NCBI GenBank assembly: GCA_036365145.1
Contig: JAEOAD010000001.1
Coordinates: 104,533,001 to 104,597,000, forward strand
Direction: 5' to 3'
Origin: Orientallactaga sibirica
Taxonomy: Eukaryota; Chordata; Mammalia; Rodentia; Dipodidae
Length of the DNA: 64,000 bases
Position numbers and translations under genes: made by a program. The notes under the pieces were generated by a model that ran no database searches, was not told the DNA's origin, and was given only the letters and a program-made list of their open reading frames with translations. Below are positions 45,615-57,551 of the stretch, one piece after another; within the stretch, counting starts at the first letter, position 1, and each line of letters begins with the position of its first letter.

Positions 45615-45676
45615 CTACCGCTGTATCATTGCAGAACCCCCACAGGCTCGGTCTCCTGACCATTCATGCCAGGAAC

Positions 45677-45684
45677 TTATATGA
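45677..45684 (-). promoter_or_regulatory. Possible TATA-like element upstream of GUCY2G exon 1
   Basis: Read on the minus strand this is catataag, about 65-75 bp upstream of the candidate ATG codons. Its position would fit a short 5' UTR. No CpG-rich promoter is visible around it. This is an inference from position and motif only. Confidence 0.25.
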
Positions 45685-45954
45685 TAGTGCGGAGTCCCTG
45701 AGGACCCCAACTTGTTTTCTCTTCAGTGTCACTAATTAACTGAAATCCTGTCTTTGTGAGCCTAACAATCCGGAAGCAGCAACCTTGGCGAAAAGAGGCG
45801 AGAGTGGCAAGTCACCAAGGCCCTGGACATTAATTCATTAAAGCTACTGATAACCTTCCTGGTATTGGGCAAGTCCCAGGGCCCTCTGTGCCTACTTCAC
45901 CAGTAGGAAGCATAGAGGATACTCATGGAAGAATTCAGTGTGTTCTAGAATGCC

Positions 45955-46170
45955 GAGGGTGTGTTAGCTGTGCAACCTGGAACACGCTACTTCCCCTCTC
46001 TGTGTCTTTATGTTCTGATCTATAAAATGAGAATAAACTATGCAAGTCTCGCCCAGAGTGACACGGTAAGGATGAAAAGACACCACACAAATGTTGACCT
46101 TGGCTCAAGCCCTGTGTTTGAGCATGGTGATGGTGATGTCAGTAGTTGAAAGTACAATGATCATGGCAGT
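45955..46170 (+). repeat. MIR-like SINE
   Basis: gtgttagctgtgcaacctgg, ttctgatctataaaatgaga. Confidence 0.55.
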
Positions 46171-46299
46171 AATAATTATTATCACCTGCTCTATCCATGT
46201 CACAGAATTTTTCAGAATAAGTAAATTAATTATGATAGAAGTATAACCTATCTCCCAAAGGTACTTGCAGTGTATGTCCTTCACAGGCTCAGGTGTTTT

Positions 46300-46668
46300 A
46301 TTAAAGCTTGTAACTTAGGTCTCCAGTGCTGGGCTGGAGGTGTTATCACTGGGAGCACATCCTGGGGTCCAGCCCTAAGGTGTGTTTGGGCATAGACCTG
46401 GTTTCCAGCCCAAGGGCGTGCAGAGAGATCTGAGCTCCGGTGGGATCCCTGCTGCTTGGTGCTCATTAGTTCTCGCTGCTTTTGGTTTTTGCTGGCTGTT
46501 TGGTTGTTTCTCTCTGCTTGGATGTTTGGGAGGAAGCAGCTTCTTCTGCCACTGATGGAATTTACCCCCTAGAGCTATAAACTTGAAAAGAATCCCTTCC
46601 TCCCCAAAATTGTGCCTGGTCCGGATGTTTATCCCAGCAATGTGAAGCTGTGCACAACCCCCCCCCCC
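46300..46668 (+). repeat. Diverged MaLR-type LTR
   Basis: Ends with ttcctccccaaaattgtgcc and ggtccggatgtttatcccag, the same 3' layout as the younger LTRs nearby. The left end is uncertain. Confidence 0.5.
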
Positions 46669-46953
46669 ACACACACAGCCAGGCTTAGAGGATCATGGAT
46701 TGATTGGTAATAAATGGATATTAACCTTCTATCTATAGTGACCAGGGCAAGGTACTCGGGGGCAGACCTGCTCTCCTCACTTAAGACGGCCCAGCCATTA
46801 TCCAGGTGTATCCATGCTGGTCTAAGCAGTCACTTCCTTGTCCACTATCATGGCTTTCTTTGGGGAAAGGGCTAGCACCTCACACTCATCTCATGATTAG
46901 GCATGGTAGACTCGCTATGATTCTCAAAGCTTGATCGACACCAGTCTCCTTGC

Positions 46954-47290
46954 GGTAGTTTGAATGAAAAAATGTCCACCCTAGCTGTCATGTGTTTGTG
47001 ATTAAGCCTCAGCCTTGGTCCCCAGCTGCTGGAGTCTTTGGGACACTGGGAAACGTGTGTTGCTGGAGGCAGGGTTTGAGATTTATTCCTACAGCCCCAT
47101 TGTGTGTGCAGAGCCGCCTTACTCTTGCTGCTTCCTCCCTGCTACTGATGTGTGATGATGTGAGGCTGCTTCCTGCTCACGCCGCACTTTCTCTGACACG
47201 ATGAAACTTTCCCTTGAAACTGTAAGCCAAAATAAACCCATTCCTTCCATAAGCAACTTCTGGTTGGGTAACTTTGCAAACAATAAGAAA
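46954..47290 (+). repeat. ORR1-like MaLR LTR
   Basis: gcggtagtttgaatgaaaaa at the left; aataaacccattccttccat near the right end. The sequence order matches rodent ORR1-type LTRs. Confidence 0.65.
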
Positions 47291-47417
47291 GTGCTGCATT
47301 TCTATATGTTAGACATACAGATTCCAGAGCCCTTCTCCAGACTCTGTAAGCCAGAGTTTGCTCTAGAAATTTGCAATGGGTAGGTTCTCATATCCATTTT
47401 AATATACGTATATTATG

Positions 47418-47601
47418 TATATTTATTTATTTGCAAGCAGAGTAAGACAGAGACAGAGAAAGAGAATGGGCATGTTGAAGACTCTAGCCACTGCAAATGA
47501 ACTCCAGATATATGCACACTTGTACATCTGGCTTTATGTGGGTACTGGGGTTGTTAGGCTGTGCAGGAAACACCTTAACCACTGAGCCATTTCTCCAGCC
47601 C
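47418..47601 (-). repeat. SINE-T with target repeat
   Basis: ttctcatatcc on both sides; tttatttatttgcaagcaga. Confidence 0.92.
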
Positions 47602-47963
47602 AATTCTCATATCCTTATTGAGAACTCACTGACAGTCTGAAGTGAGGGGAAGGAAGGAATAGCCAATAGCTAATCTCTGCTTCTCTTTCCTCATTGGTTA
47701 GTCCTTAAAGACCCCTTAGCTCTGACATAACACAGAGGTAAATTTCTAACTCTGAATACGAGGATTTCTTCTCTCAAAGCCAAAATCACCACAACCGTGT
47801 GTACCTAGCTTCGGTTCCTTTCTCTTCCTGTGTAGTTAACTTGCAAAACCCTAAATGCAAAGCTTCCCTCATTCTAATCTCAAGCAGAACCCTTTGGATT
47901 CTTTGGGCTCAGCTGTTTATGAGATGTATGGAGCCTTCTGCAAAGTCTGTTAACCCTGGAACT

Positions 47964-48804
47964 TGCCGGGGTCCAGCCCTAGCATCAACAAGAGGCAAGA
48001 CCACGAAGCTGGGATGAACGGGAGCAGTGATAATGAAACTCAGAACACGTTGGTGGAGTGAAAGCTGACAGGTCAGGCTATAGCAGTGAGCCATCTGACT
48101 GCTCGCTCTCTCTCTGCCTCTTGCCACAAAACCTCAGTCTTTTATTTTTCTCATACAAGGAACTAGGATTCAGAAGGAGAAAGGCAGAAACAGAACTGTG
48201 TCCAAATTTGACACGCATGCATAATCTTCTTTGAAATTACAAATACATAATGTTTCCAGAAAAGTTAACCCCATCCCTTACAATTTTTATGAGCAAGCAC
48301 TGTTAACCATTAGCTGTGAAAAACACGTTGACCAATTCTTTTTTGAATCATGGGGCACTAGCTCCTTACAGTTTCTTTTTCATTCTTTGTTAAATGTTGA
48401 TTCTATTTTCAACTGCAAGTTAGCAAAAGTGAGAGACAGACTGGCCACAAAAGGTGCCTATTATTCAATTATGGTTAACTCAGCAAGTCTTTCTTTTTCT
48501 TTTTGCAAGCAATACTTTATAATATAATCATTACATCCAAATTGTACTTGCTGAGCATATGCCTGAATTAAATCTTTATGGAGTTGTATTTTCTCATCTT
48601 TTGATAAACAGTCATAGGGTTGCAAATCCCTAACAGCTAAATAACAAAACCTAACTCATCAGCCCATTTTCCTCTGTAATCTTTCCTGTCCCAGATCCTA
48701 AGTCTCACTCTCCCACTCTTAGGGTCACACTGATACTGACCACCTGGAGGAAGCAAGCTTTCAGGATCAAATTTACGCCCCTCATGAGTAGCCTGAGGGA
48801 GCTC
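47964..48804 (-). mobile_element. Old ERV-type LTR remnant (minus strand)
   Basis: Read on the minus strand the segment contains ATAAAAGACTGAGG and then a C/T-rich part ending in gctggaccccggca at 47964, the layout of R-U5 with a CA end. It resembles rodent ERVK-type LTRs by recall. The U3 side is interrupted by the MaLR insertion. Confidence 0.45.
48756..48804. repeat. 46-bp flank repeat, left of MaLR element
   Basis: gctttcaggatcaaatttac...gtagcctgaggga, followed by gctc and the LTR. It is repeated almost exactly right of the element at 50742-50787. A short gct(c/t) beside each LTR could be the real target-site repeat. Confidence 0.85.
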
Positions 48805-49157
48805 TGTGGTAGTTTGAATATATGGCCCCCAATATATTCAGTGTTTTATTAGTTTATAGTTTGCATCTGCAGCCACCTTGCTGGAGGCAATGTCACTGGG
48901 CATTAAGGTGTGATGGTGGGTTTGAGATTCCATTATAAAGATATGCAAAATGTGCCTAGCAGGAGTTCCTGAAGTGTGCTGTGTGCGTTTTGGCTGTGGT
49001 TTTTCTCTCTCGTGCCTGGTCCTGTGAGAGCAGGCTGCTTTTCCTGCCATTATGGAACTTCCGCTGGATCTATAAGCTTCAATAAATAATATCCCTTCCT
49101 CCATAACTGTGCCTGGTCTGGAAGTTCATCTCAGTGAACCTGAAGCTGTCGGTTACA
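48805..49157 (+). repeat. 5' LTR of the MaLR-type element
   Basis: Begins tgtggtagtttgaatatatg and ends ctgtcggttaca. AATAAATAA near 49080 is the probable poly(A) signal. Confidence 0.87.
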
Positions 49158-50389
49158 TAAAGTGGTACCGAAGAGTGTGGGATGAGATGAACCTGACCAT
49201 GTGGATATTCGCCTTTTGGAACCTTTGTTTTGGAGGAATGGGCATGGACTTGGTGCTTGCAACTGAAGATGCCTTCTGGAGTGGTAAGCCAAGTTTTATG
49301 GACTATTCTGATGAGAGTTTGAGAATGCTAAGTGCAGACAGTATTGAACTTCGAGGCTTGGCTTCTGAGCTTTCTAAGGGGAAGGAAAGACTGCAGAGGA
49401 CTTTGTTGGAACTGGGCTACTGGCATAAGGGATGGCTGCGTTCTGCTATCCAGGCCCAGAAAGTTTGATCAAGGTTAAATTTGTGATGGACTGATGTGCT
49501 TGGCTAAAGATATTGGACTGAGATTTTAAGATTTTAAGTTGGAAAACCTCAAGCAAGTTAAAATTCGAGGCACTGAGACTGGTTTTAGGTTACTGGAGCT
49601 GCTATTGTCAACACATTAGCAATCTTAAGGAATTGGGAAGGAAGGTGGCCTGACTTGATTTACATTAAAACAATGGAGAGGATGCCTGAGGAAAGACTGT
49701 TAGAAATGCAAATTCTTTTGGAAAGAGTTGACTGGAAAAGGAACCTGCTTTTCAAGGCTATGATTTATTTTGCCCTGGATTAAGAATATGGCTGTGTCCT
49801 GCACACCTGGTATTAGTTTTGGAAGCATGAAAAATGCATGGAGTGGTCATGAATGGCACACGGTTCCAGGAGCCGCTGCTGAGATGCGGCATGAGGCAGG
49901 GCATGAAGACCCTCAGGAATAGGCTGCAAGAGCCTTGGGAAGATGGACTGTGGTTTGCATGGAGACCTGAAGATGTTTTGGATATACCAGGACTATGCAA
50001 AAGGGCTACCATGGAGTGCAGTGTTGGCCTGGGATTGAAGTTTTCCCTGGCTACTCTGCCCAGCTGGAGGGGCAGAATTGGAAAACCTGGAGACTGTCAG
50101 TCTCAGGTTATATTGAACTTAAACTGCAGAAGTTTGATGACTGCTGATGGTGGTTGAGTTTGCATTGTTCTAGTCTCTCCTTGCTATGCCTTATACCAGT
50201 TAAAAATGTTTACTCTGCGCCTTTACAGGTTGAAAGTATTTAACTTGTTTGAGTTTACAGGACTCACTATCTTAAGTTGGTCAAGACTGTGATAACCTTT
50301 GAAATTGGACTGAGTATAATTTACAATGTGTGATAATTATAAATCTATTGGGGGCCAAGGACTAAATCTATTGGGGGCCATGGGCGGAA

Positions 50390-50741
50390 TGTGGTACTTT
50401 GAATATATGGCCCCAATATATTCAGTGTTTTATTAGTTTATAGTTTGCATCTGCAGCCACCTTGCTGGAGGCAATGTCACTGGGCATTAAGGTGTAATGG
50501 TGAGTTTGAGATTCCATTGTAAAGATATGCAAAGTGTGCCTAGCAGGAGTTCCTGAAGTGTGCTGTGTGCCTTTTGGCTGTGGTTTTTCTCTCTCTTGCC
50601 TGGTCCTGTGAGAGCAGGCTGCTTTTCCTGCCATTATGGAACTTCTGCTGGATCTATAAGCTTCCATAAATAATATCCCTTCCTCCATAACTGTGCCTGG
50701 TCTGGAAGTTCATCTCAGCGAACCTGAAGCTGTTGGTTACA
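50390..50741 (+). repeat. 3' LTR of the MaLR-type element
   Basis: Begins tgtggtactttgaatatatg and ends ctgttggttaca. Same layout as the 5' LTR with few changes. Confidence 0.87.
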
Positions 50742-50787
50742 GCTTTGAGGATCAAATTTACGCCCCTCATGAGTAGCCTGAGGGGGA
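50742..50787. repeat. 46-bp flank repeat, right of MaLR element
   Basis: gctttgaggatcaaatttac...gtagcctgaggggg, matching 48756-48804. It continues into the interrupted ERV remnant. Confidence 0.85.
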
Positions 50788-51440
50788 TCCCACCATCTAT
50801 TGTTGTTGTAATAAACCCATTGCTTTTCATTCCATTTTTGTTTGATCCCTTTCTGGGAACACATCTCCTGTTGCCTGCATAATACTATTCCACAGAATCG
50901 CCTCATCAGAAGCTGGCAGTACGTCTAACTCCCGGAGGTTATGGCTGGCTTGCAAATCATTCACAGAAGAGAAAGAACAAACCAAGATAAGGAGAGAAAC
51001 CAGAAAGATCATGGCAACAAACATGAGCTGTACAGCTGAAAGAAGTAGATGTCTTCACCAAGCTCGATGAGCCAGGGTCGGATCCATGTCAAGCGACACA
51101 CAGGGTCTCAACTCAGGCTTTTTGGAGCATGCCTTCCCGGCAGGGACTCACTGTCCTCATTTTCACAACGAGCATATAACAACCCTCTCAACCATTAATG
51201 GGCATTCCATTGTACAAACTGTACTTTCAAAACTAGGATTCGGAGGTCAACATTTTATTATTCACTATATCCTCTCACAAATTTGTATTCCTGCTCCGGA
51301 TAATCCTTGGTTCTTTGTATCTTTGGGTCACCTTCTTCCCATGAAACTGGAGCTCACAGAGCCAGGTAAGTGTGTGACTCTCTTCGAAGCCTCAGATCTA
51401 GTATCATGTCAAGCTTTTAAGCACACAAATTAATAACCAT
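50788..51440 (-). mobile_element. Probable ERV interior remnant (minus strand)
   Basis: Continues the same old element right of the MaLR insertion. A short minus-strand frame at 50827-51024 starts with a hydrophobic segment (MFVAMIFLVSLLILVCSF), and another at 50715-50906 overlaps it. Neither is a complete gene and no family could be named. The order would fit the 3' part of a provirus upstream of its 3' LTR. Confidence 0.35.
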
Positions 51441-51529
51441 AATATAAAAGTACATTGTAATTTTAAAGCACGTACAAGTAAGCATGACCCAGACTAGAGA
51501 AACGATCAGCGATGCTCTGTGGGAGTGTT

Positions 51530-51893
51530 GTGATTTGAGTACAAAATCCCCCCCATAGAATCACATGTTCGAACATTTGTTCTCAGCCGGTGATGTTTTT
51601 AGGAAAGATCATGGACTGGTTGGGAGGTGTAGTCTTGCTGAAGAAAGTGGCCCACTTTGAAGCCGACTTTGAGGTTCTGTGGCTGGGCCCCACTTGCTAT
51701 TTGTCCTCTGCTTTCTGACTGTGAACACAATGACACAATGTAACCAGCTCTACTCCAGCTCTGGCCCGCCAGGCCTTTCCTTGTCATGATGGACTGTACC
51801 TTCTGGAACAGTATGCCCACATAAACTTTCTCCCTCTCTAAGTTGCTTCTGGTGGGGTATTTGTTGAGAGTGATGAAAAAGTAAGTGGTACAG
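51530..51893 (+). repeat. MaLR-type LTR, old
   Basis: gttgtgatttgagtacaaaa ... ataaactttctccctctcta ... gtgatgaaaaagtaagtggt. ORR1- or MT-like layout. Confidence 0.55.
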
Positions 51894-51998
51894 TGAGTGT
51901 GGAGAAAGCAGACATGGACAAAGTCTATTAGTAGCAAGTTTTCAGTGTTCATCCACACCTTAAAATTATGTTCATTGTTGACTCAGAAATTCCATTTC

Positions 51999-52232
51999 TG
52001 GGCTGGAGAGATGTCTCTGAGGTTAAGGCACTTACCTGCAAAGCTTAGCAACTGGAGTTCGATTCCCCAGTACATACATAAAGACAGATGCACAATGGCA
52101 CATGTATCTGGAGTCATTTGAAGCAACTGGAGGCCCTGGTATGCCCATTTTTTCTCTCTCTCTCTCTCTCTCTGTCTTTCTCTATCTCTCAATGCTTGCA
52201 AAGAAATATATAAAAATATTATTTAACAAAAG
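51999..52232 (+). repeat. SINE-T
   Basis: ttccattt(c/t)tg flanks; gggctggagagatgtctctg. Confidence 0.92.
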
Positions 52233-52309
52233 ACATTCCATTTTTGAATTTTTTGTTAAACAAAAAATATCAAGATAATCAGATTTAGTGATGGTTCCAT
52301 TTCTAACAC

Positions 52310-52880
52310 TCACAAATTAGGCACAAATTTCAAATGCAACAGAAGGGGCCTGGATAAATATAGTATGTTGTGACTTCATAATTGAATATCATGCTGTCAT
52401 CAAAAATAATATTTTAGGGGCTGAGAATTTGTGGTAGCTTGAATATATGGCCCCCAATATATTCAGTGTTTTATTAGTTTGTAGTTTGCATCTGCAGCCA
52501 CTTGGCTGGAGGTAATGTCACTGGGTGGATCTTCAGGTGTGGTGGAGGGTTTGAGATTTCAATGTAAAGATATACAAAGTGTGCCTAGCTGGAGTTCCTG
52601 AAGTGTGCTATGCTGTGTGGCTTTTGGCTTTTGCTCTCTGTTTCTGGTCCTATGAAGGGAGGCCAGCTTCTTCGCCATTATGGAACTTCCCCTGGATCTG
52701 TAAGTTTCAATAAATATCCCTTCCTCCATAACTGTGCCTGGTCTGGAAGTTCATCTCAGCAAACTTAAAGCTGTCTGATACAGAAGTACTGATAACTTTT
52801 TCCTTGCTTTCTTTAAGTTTTGTATTTTTATGTTAATGTCTTCATAATAATAAATAAAGACATTTTAATTAAAAAAAAAA
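52310..52880 (+). mobile_element. Old L1M-like 3' end, split by solo LTR
   Basis: gcctggataaatatagtatg and atcatgctgtcatcaaaaat match the 3' region of old L1 elements. AATAAATAAAG and an A-tail follow at 52850-52880. The LTR at 52430-52782 interrupts it. Confidence 0.5.
52430..52782 (+). repeat. Solo MaLR-type LTR
   Basis: Same family as the paired LTRs: tgtggtagcttgaatatatg to ctgtctgataca. It is inserted in an older L1-like 3' end. Confidence 0.85.
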
Positions 52881-53128
52881 CAAACCTTATGGACTTGTGT
52901 ACTTGTGGAGTAAAATCAAAGGAAGTTAAGCTTAATTCTTTGATTAAGCCTTAATTCACCAGGTCAGGGGCACTCAGAACTCTAGACACCTCATTCACTT
53001 CTGTGGGTCTTAAGCACTCTCTGCTGACCTCAGCCCTTTTCATTGCTCCATTGCCCCGGAGAGGTGGGGGTTCACAGAGATAAAGCTATCCATGAATTCC
53101 TATCCTGAGCCGGAAGGCTGTTGCCATA

Positions 53129-53520
53129 TGTGGTAGTTTGAATATATGTCCCCCAATATATTCAGTGTTTTATTAGTTATAGTTTGTATCTGCAATCACC
53201 TTGCTAGAGGCAATGTCACTGGGGGCTGGTCTTAAGATGTTAATGGTGGGTTTGAGATTCCATTGTAAAGATATGCAAATGTGCCTAGCAGGAGTTCCTG
53301 AAGTGTGATGTGTGACCTTTTGGCTGTAGTTTTGCTCTGTGTGCTGTGTGGCTGGTTGGTTTCTCTCTCTCTCTTGCCTGGTCCTGTGAAGAGCAGGCCG
53401 CTTCTTCTGCCATTATGGAACTTCCCCTGGATCTGTAAGCTTCAATAAATAATATCCCTTCCTCCATAACTGTGCCTGGTCTGGAAGTTCATCTCAGCGA
53501 ACCTGAAGCTGTCTGCTACA
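53129..53520 (+). repeat. Solo MaLR-type LTR with 5-bp target repeat
   Basis: tgtggtagtttgaatatatg to ctgtctgctaca, flanked on both sides by ccata. This confirms LTR-type integration for the family. Confidence 0.88.
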
Positions 53521-54098
53521 CCATAGTCACAGGTCTAACTTGTGTGACTCCATCAGCTGGAGTGGAAAGGACTAAAATTAAATCCAGCTTAGGGAGAGCT
53601 ATAGGGATAGTGGCTGACATGGTTGTCCCTCACTTTTCCAAGCCTCTTCCCTCCTAGAAAGTTCATCTGTCCACTCGTTGTCAATAGCACAGTGGCTGAG
53701 GAGAAAGACCACACCGTTCCATCCACTAAAACTTGGAAGCCAAAGTGATCTGATCTTGGCCAGGAAAGATCCAGAGTATGGCTCCCTGTATCAGGGAGGT
53801 AGCTCTGTGATTCATGCCACTGTTTCCTGAAAGGACTCTTTCAGAGAAAAGGTCTAGACCTGATTTATGATTTCTGCCAGTGCTGACCAGCTTAGGCTAT
53901 AAACCAGTTATCAGCCTAGACCATAAACCAGATAGGAGAGCGTGGGCCATAAACCACGTATGAGGACAGCTGTTCAGCAGCTGCGATCAGATAAGATTAG
54001 CAGTCTCCAGGATGGTGGGGCTTTAGCATCTCCCTGGCTGCCCATTCTTCTCTCCCACATGTCTCCTTCTTCCCTTCCCTTGGCAAATCAGTAGTCTG

Positions 54099-54324
54099 GG
54101 GGCTGGAGAGATGGCTCAGCGGTTAAGGTGCTTACCTGCAATGTCTAATGACCAGAGTTTGATCCTCCAGTGCCCACGTCAAGCCAGATGCACAAAGTGG
54201 CACATGAATCTGGAGTTTGTTTCCAGTAGCTGGAAGCCCTGGCTCACCCACTCTCTCTGTCTGTCTCTCTTCTCCCAACCTCTTTCTGCTTGCAAATCAA
54301 TCAAAATATTTCTTAAAAAAAAAA
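54099..54324 (+). repeat. SINE-T with target repeat
   Basis: agtagtctgg on both sides; ends gcttgcaaatcaatcaaaat. Confidence 0.93.
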
Positions 54325-54334
54325 GTAGTCTGGT

Positions 54335-55280
54335 CAAATTTATAGGGAAAAGGAGGGTATGGAATGAGTCGGCTATAACTTCTCCTCCAGTAAAAAGAGG
54401 AGGGGGAAAAAAGGCATTTGACTTGTTAGAATCAGATAAATAAGGCTGGTGTGCAATGGCCAGAGGGTGAAGGGAGCCATCAGGCATGCGCACCTTGGCA
54501 GCCAGCTTGTACACACTCCTGGTGTGTGCAGGGGAAAGGTAAAGCTTTAGGCTTCCCTAGTCACAGGCACTGTATGGAGCTTTGGTCAGCTTTTCTGTGA
54601 AACAGGTCTAGGCGGAGGAGGGCAACCTCTGACCTTCCCAGTTCCTTGTCCTGAAGCACACAGGGTGGCTTCCAGGCTGAGTAAGTACTATGAGATGCCC
54701 TGCTGGGGGAGGAGGCAGCTGGAGGCAGCTGCAAGTTCCCTGTCTGCTGTCTCCCAGGGACATGCCTGAAGGCAGAGCAGACTTTGTGTTAACCACGCCA
54801 GAAGCATGGGAAAGCAGCTGCTACCTGTCTGGGTGGGAACCTCTGACTTCCCTGCTGTGTCCTCCAGCCTTGCCGGTAGCTGAGACAGATGCAGTCTCTG
54901 AAGGATGTTTTCTACTCAGCAAGGGTTTGGGGAGGCACAGGAATGAAATCCAATGAGGACTGGATGGGGAGATTGTATATCTGCAACGAAGTCAACTGTT
55001 CAGGATTCAAAGGCCTCTCCTTGAAAAGGTAACCATGGAAACACTGCTCCTGGAAGACGGAGGCCCAGGGCCGGACCTGGGCTAAGGGTGGTCCTGAATG
55101 CACCCATCCAAGGAGAAGGGAACCCTTCCTTCTTTGCTGCTCTCTCTGCCTCTGGGTGCTTCACCCTTTGATGTTTATGGACAACCAACACCTGTTTCCA
55201 CAAGGAATGAGACTGTGACACCTAAGTGGGTGCTTTTGAAAATTAGGATGTCTCGTCATTGCTTTTTAAAGCTTCTTTTT
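54335..55280. other. Unique upstream sequence
   Basis: No exon or clear repeat recognised; open frames here are short. Confidence 0.4.
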
Positions 55281-55286
55281 AAAAAT

Positions 55287-55506
55287 TTGGTTTATTTTTT
55301 TATTTACTTATTAGAGACAGACACAGAGAGAGAGAGAGAGAGAGAGAGAATGGGTGTGCCAGAACCTCTAGCCATTGCAAACGAACTCCAGATGCATGTG
55401 CCACCCTGTGCATCTGCCATATGTTGGAACCTGGAGACTTGAACTGGGATCCTTAGGTAAGACTTCACAGGCAAGTGCCTTAACCGCTAAACCATCTCTC
55501 CAGGAC
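55287..55506 (-). repeat. SINE-T
   Basis: gtcattgcttttt / gtcattgctttt flanks; (GA)n; ends accatctctccaggac. Confidence 0.92.
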
Positions 55507-55771
55507 TTGTCATTGCTTTTGATAATCAGGTTTTCTTGTAGCCACTAACCAGTAGCGTCTGAAGTTTAACAGGCTGGTCTGGCCTAAATACATAAGTGAC
55601 TATTTATTTCATAGCTTTTGGCCCCACTTCCTGCCTCCCTGCCCCTTAAAACCCTAGGGCCTAGAGCAACATCCTACAGAAGTTAGCAAGGAAGCTGGTA
55701 ATCTGCCTGCTCCAGGTACTTAGCATTCAAACAAACTTAATAATTAACAGTGATGTAGTTAATTGCAAATA

Positions 55772-55802
<31 letters not shown>

Positions 55803-55885
55803 CAGCACTGGGCATTGAACCTCTGGACTTGTGCATGGTAGGCAAGCAGTATACCACGGGGCCAAATTCTCAGCCCTCAGTATCA
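55772..55885 (-). repeat. (TAT)n with old tRNA-like SINE
   Basis: (ATT)n at 55772-55800, then cagcactgggcattgaacct ... ggggccaaattctcagccc. Confidence 0.5.
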
Positions 55886-56329
55886 CAAACACGAAGCAAA
55901 TAGAATATTTCCTACTATGTCATTCTCTGGTGATGACATGCTTTTGACCCACGAGAAACTATTTGTCCATCTGCACCAGTCAGGGAGCTGTGTCGCTGGA
56001 CTTGTCATCTGGCCCTTTGCTCTGCTGGGCAGTCATTCAGAGAGAGGCAGGATGTCCCTTTTGTTCCCCCACCCTCTTCTGCCTCTTGTCTGGAGACACC
56101 AGGAGCCCTCCCATTTCCTGCCACTTCCTCTCAGCTTGTGTTAAAGGCTCCTGCCTGACCTCCAGCCTATGAGCTTAGAGACCAAGGCCAAAAAAGCTAA
56201 GATGGTATCCTTGAGGGCCTGCGGAGGAGGAAGGTATGGACAATCCCCCGAAGTATCAGTGTCCCTGCCTGACAAGGAGCCAGGCTCCTCACGGCCAGCC
56301 TCCTGCAGGAGGCAGTATAACAGAGCTGT

Positions 56330-56518
56330 TGGTAGTGCAGGCTGTGGGATGGAGTTGAAACTTTCTTGGAACAGTTAAATATTGCCTAAACCCTCAATTT
56401 CCTCATCTGTAATTGTCTGAGGATGACCTTCTGTGACAATTAAAGAGAGTAATAGACACAGCACACACAGCACAGTGTCTGGCATGGAACAATAGTCAAC
56501 AAATAGCACAGTTTTATA
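56330..56518 (+). repeat. MIR-like SINE
   Basis: aaccctcaatttcctcatct, gcacagtgtctggcatggaa. Confidence 0.6.
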
Positions 56519-56912
56519 ACAAAGGACTATGGCTGCAGTCAAGATCATAAATTCTGTTGGGTGGAGGCTGTGTTAATGCCAAGGAACAAACCTGTGCTGC
56601 AGAAACCAGAGGAACAGGTAAAAGACCTCACTGCTCTGATTTCTGAAGGTGTCTGCCTTACCAGCTTCTAATGTATGCACACATGAACGTAGGTACCTGG
56701 GACACACTACATAGTATGATTAGGCTCTAACTGGGCTTTGGAAAGAAAAAAGAGAATTTCTCTGGGACAGTTACAATATTTTGGTAACACCAACTTGTGC
56801 CTATATTCCATAGGCATTGAGTCAAAGGATCTTTGGCTTCTTTGAGTCAACATAGTTCAAAAATTATATAATGCAAGTTGCATGTATTATTTGAAACTTT
56901 CCAGATGATGCG

Positions 56913-57298
56913 GGTAGCAGACAGCTTCAGGTTCGCTGAGATGAACTTCCAGACCAGGCACAGTTATGGAGGAAGGGATATTAATTGAAGCTTACAGATC
57001 CAGGGGAAGTTCCACAATGGCAGAAGAGGCTGGCCTGCTCTTACAGGACTAGGCAGAGAGAAAGAGAGAAGCCAAAAGCCCAAAAGCAAAAAGCTAAAAG
57101 CCACAAACCACACAGCACAGCACACCTCAGGAACTCCAGCTAGGCACACTTTGCATATCTTTAGGTTGGCATCTCAAACCCACCAGCACACCTTAAGATC
57201 CTCCCAGTGACACTGCCTCCAGCCAGGTGGCTGCAGATGCAAACTACAAACTCATAAAACACTGAATATATTGGGGGCCACCTAGTCAAACTACCACA
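56913..57298 (-). repeat. Solo MaLR-type LTR, reverse orientation
   Basis: Reverse complement of the same LTR: starts ggtagcagacagcttcaggt and ends caaactaccaca. Flanks atgcg and atgca may be a decayed target repeat. Confidence 0.85.
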
Positions 57299-57320
57299 AT
57301 GCATTTACAAGAGTGAAAGC

Positions 57321-57510
57321 AGGGCTAGAGAGATGCTTGCCTGTGAAGCCTAAGGACCCTGGTTCAAGGCTCCATTCCCCAGTACCTATGTAAGCCAGAT
57401 GCACAAGGTGGCACATGCATCTGCAGTTCATTTGCCCTGGTGTGCCCTTTCTCTCTCTCTGTCTCTCTCTCTCTCAAATAAATAAATAAAAATAAACAAA
57501 AAAGAAATAT
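57321..57510 (+). repeat. SINE-T, internally shortened
   Basis: agggctagagagatgcttgc; agagtgaaagca occurs on both sides (57310 and 57541). Confidence 0.9.
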
Positions 57511-57551
57511 GCATTCTGATTGCTATTTTTTTTTAAAAAAAGAGTGAAAGC

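Larger units (their letters stand above)
48805..50741 (+). mobile_element. Complete non-autonomous MaLR-type LTR element
   Basis: Two direct LTRs of about 350 bp (TGTGGTA...TTACA) flank a 1.23-kb interior. The interior starts taaagtggtaccgaagagtg, the position of a tRNA primer site, and ends in a purine-rich gggggccatgggcggaa. No retroviral protein is recognised inside; the longest frame (about 49109-49468) starts in the LTR. By eye the LTRs differ at about 11 of 352 bases plus one indel. LTR size and interior length fit ERVL-MaLR elements. Confidence 0.85.

Noticed and set aside
49109..49468. 119-codon plus-strand frame in the MaLR element
   Set aside because: Starts in the LTR and has no retroviral domain; MaLR interiors are non-coding.
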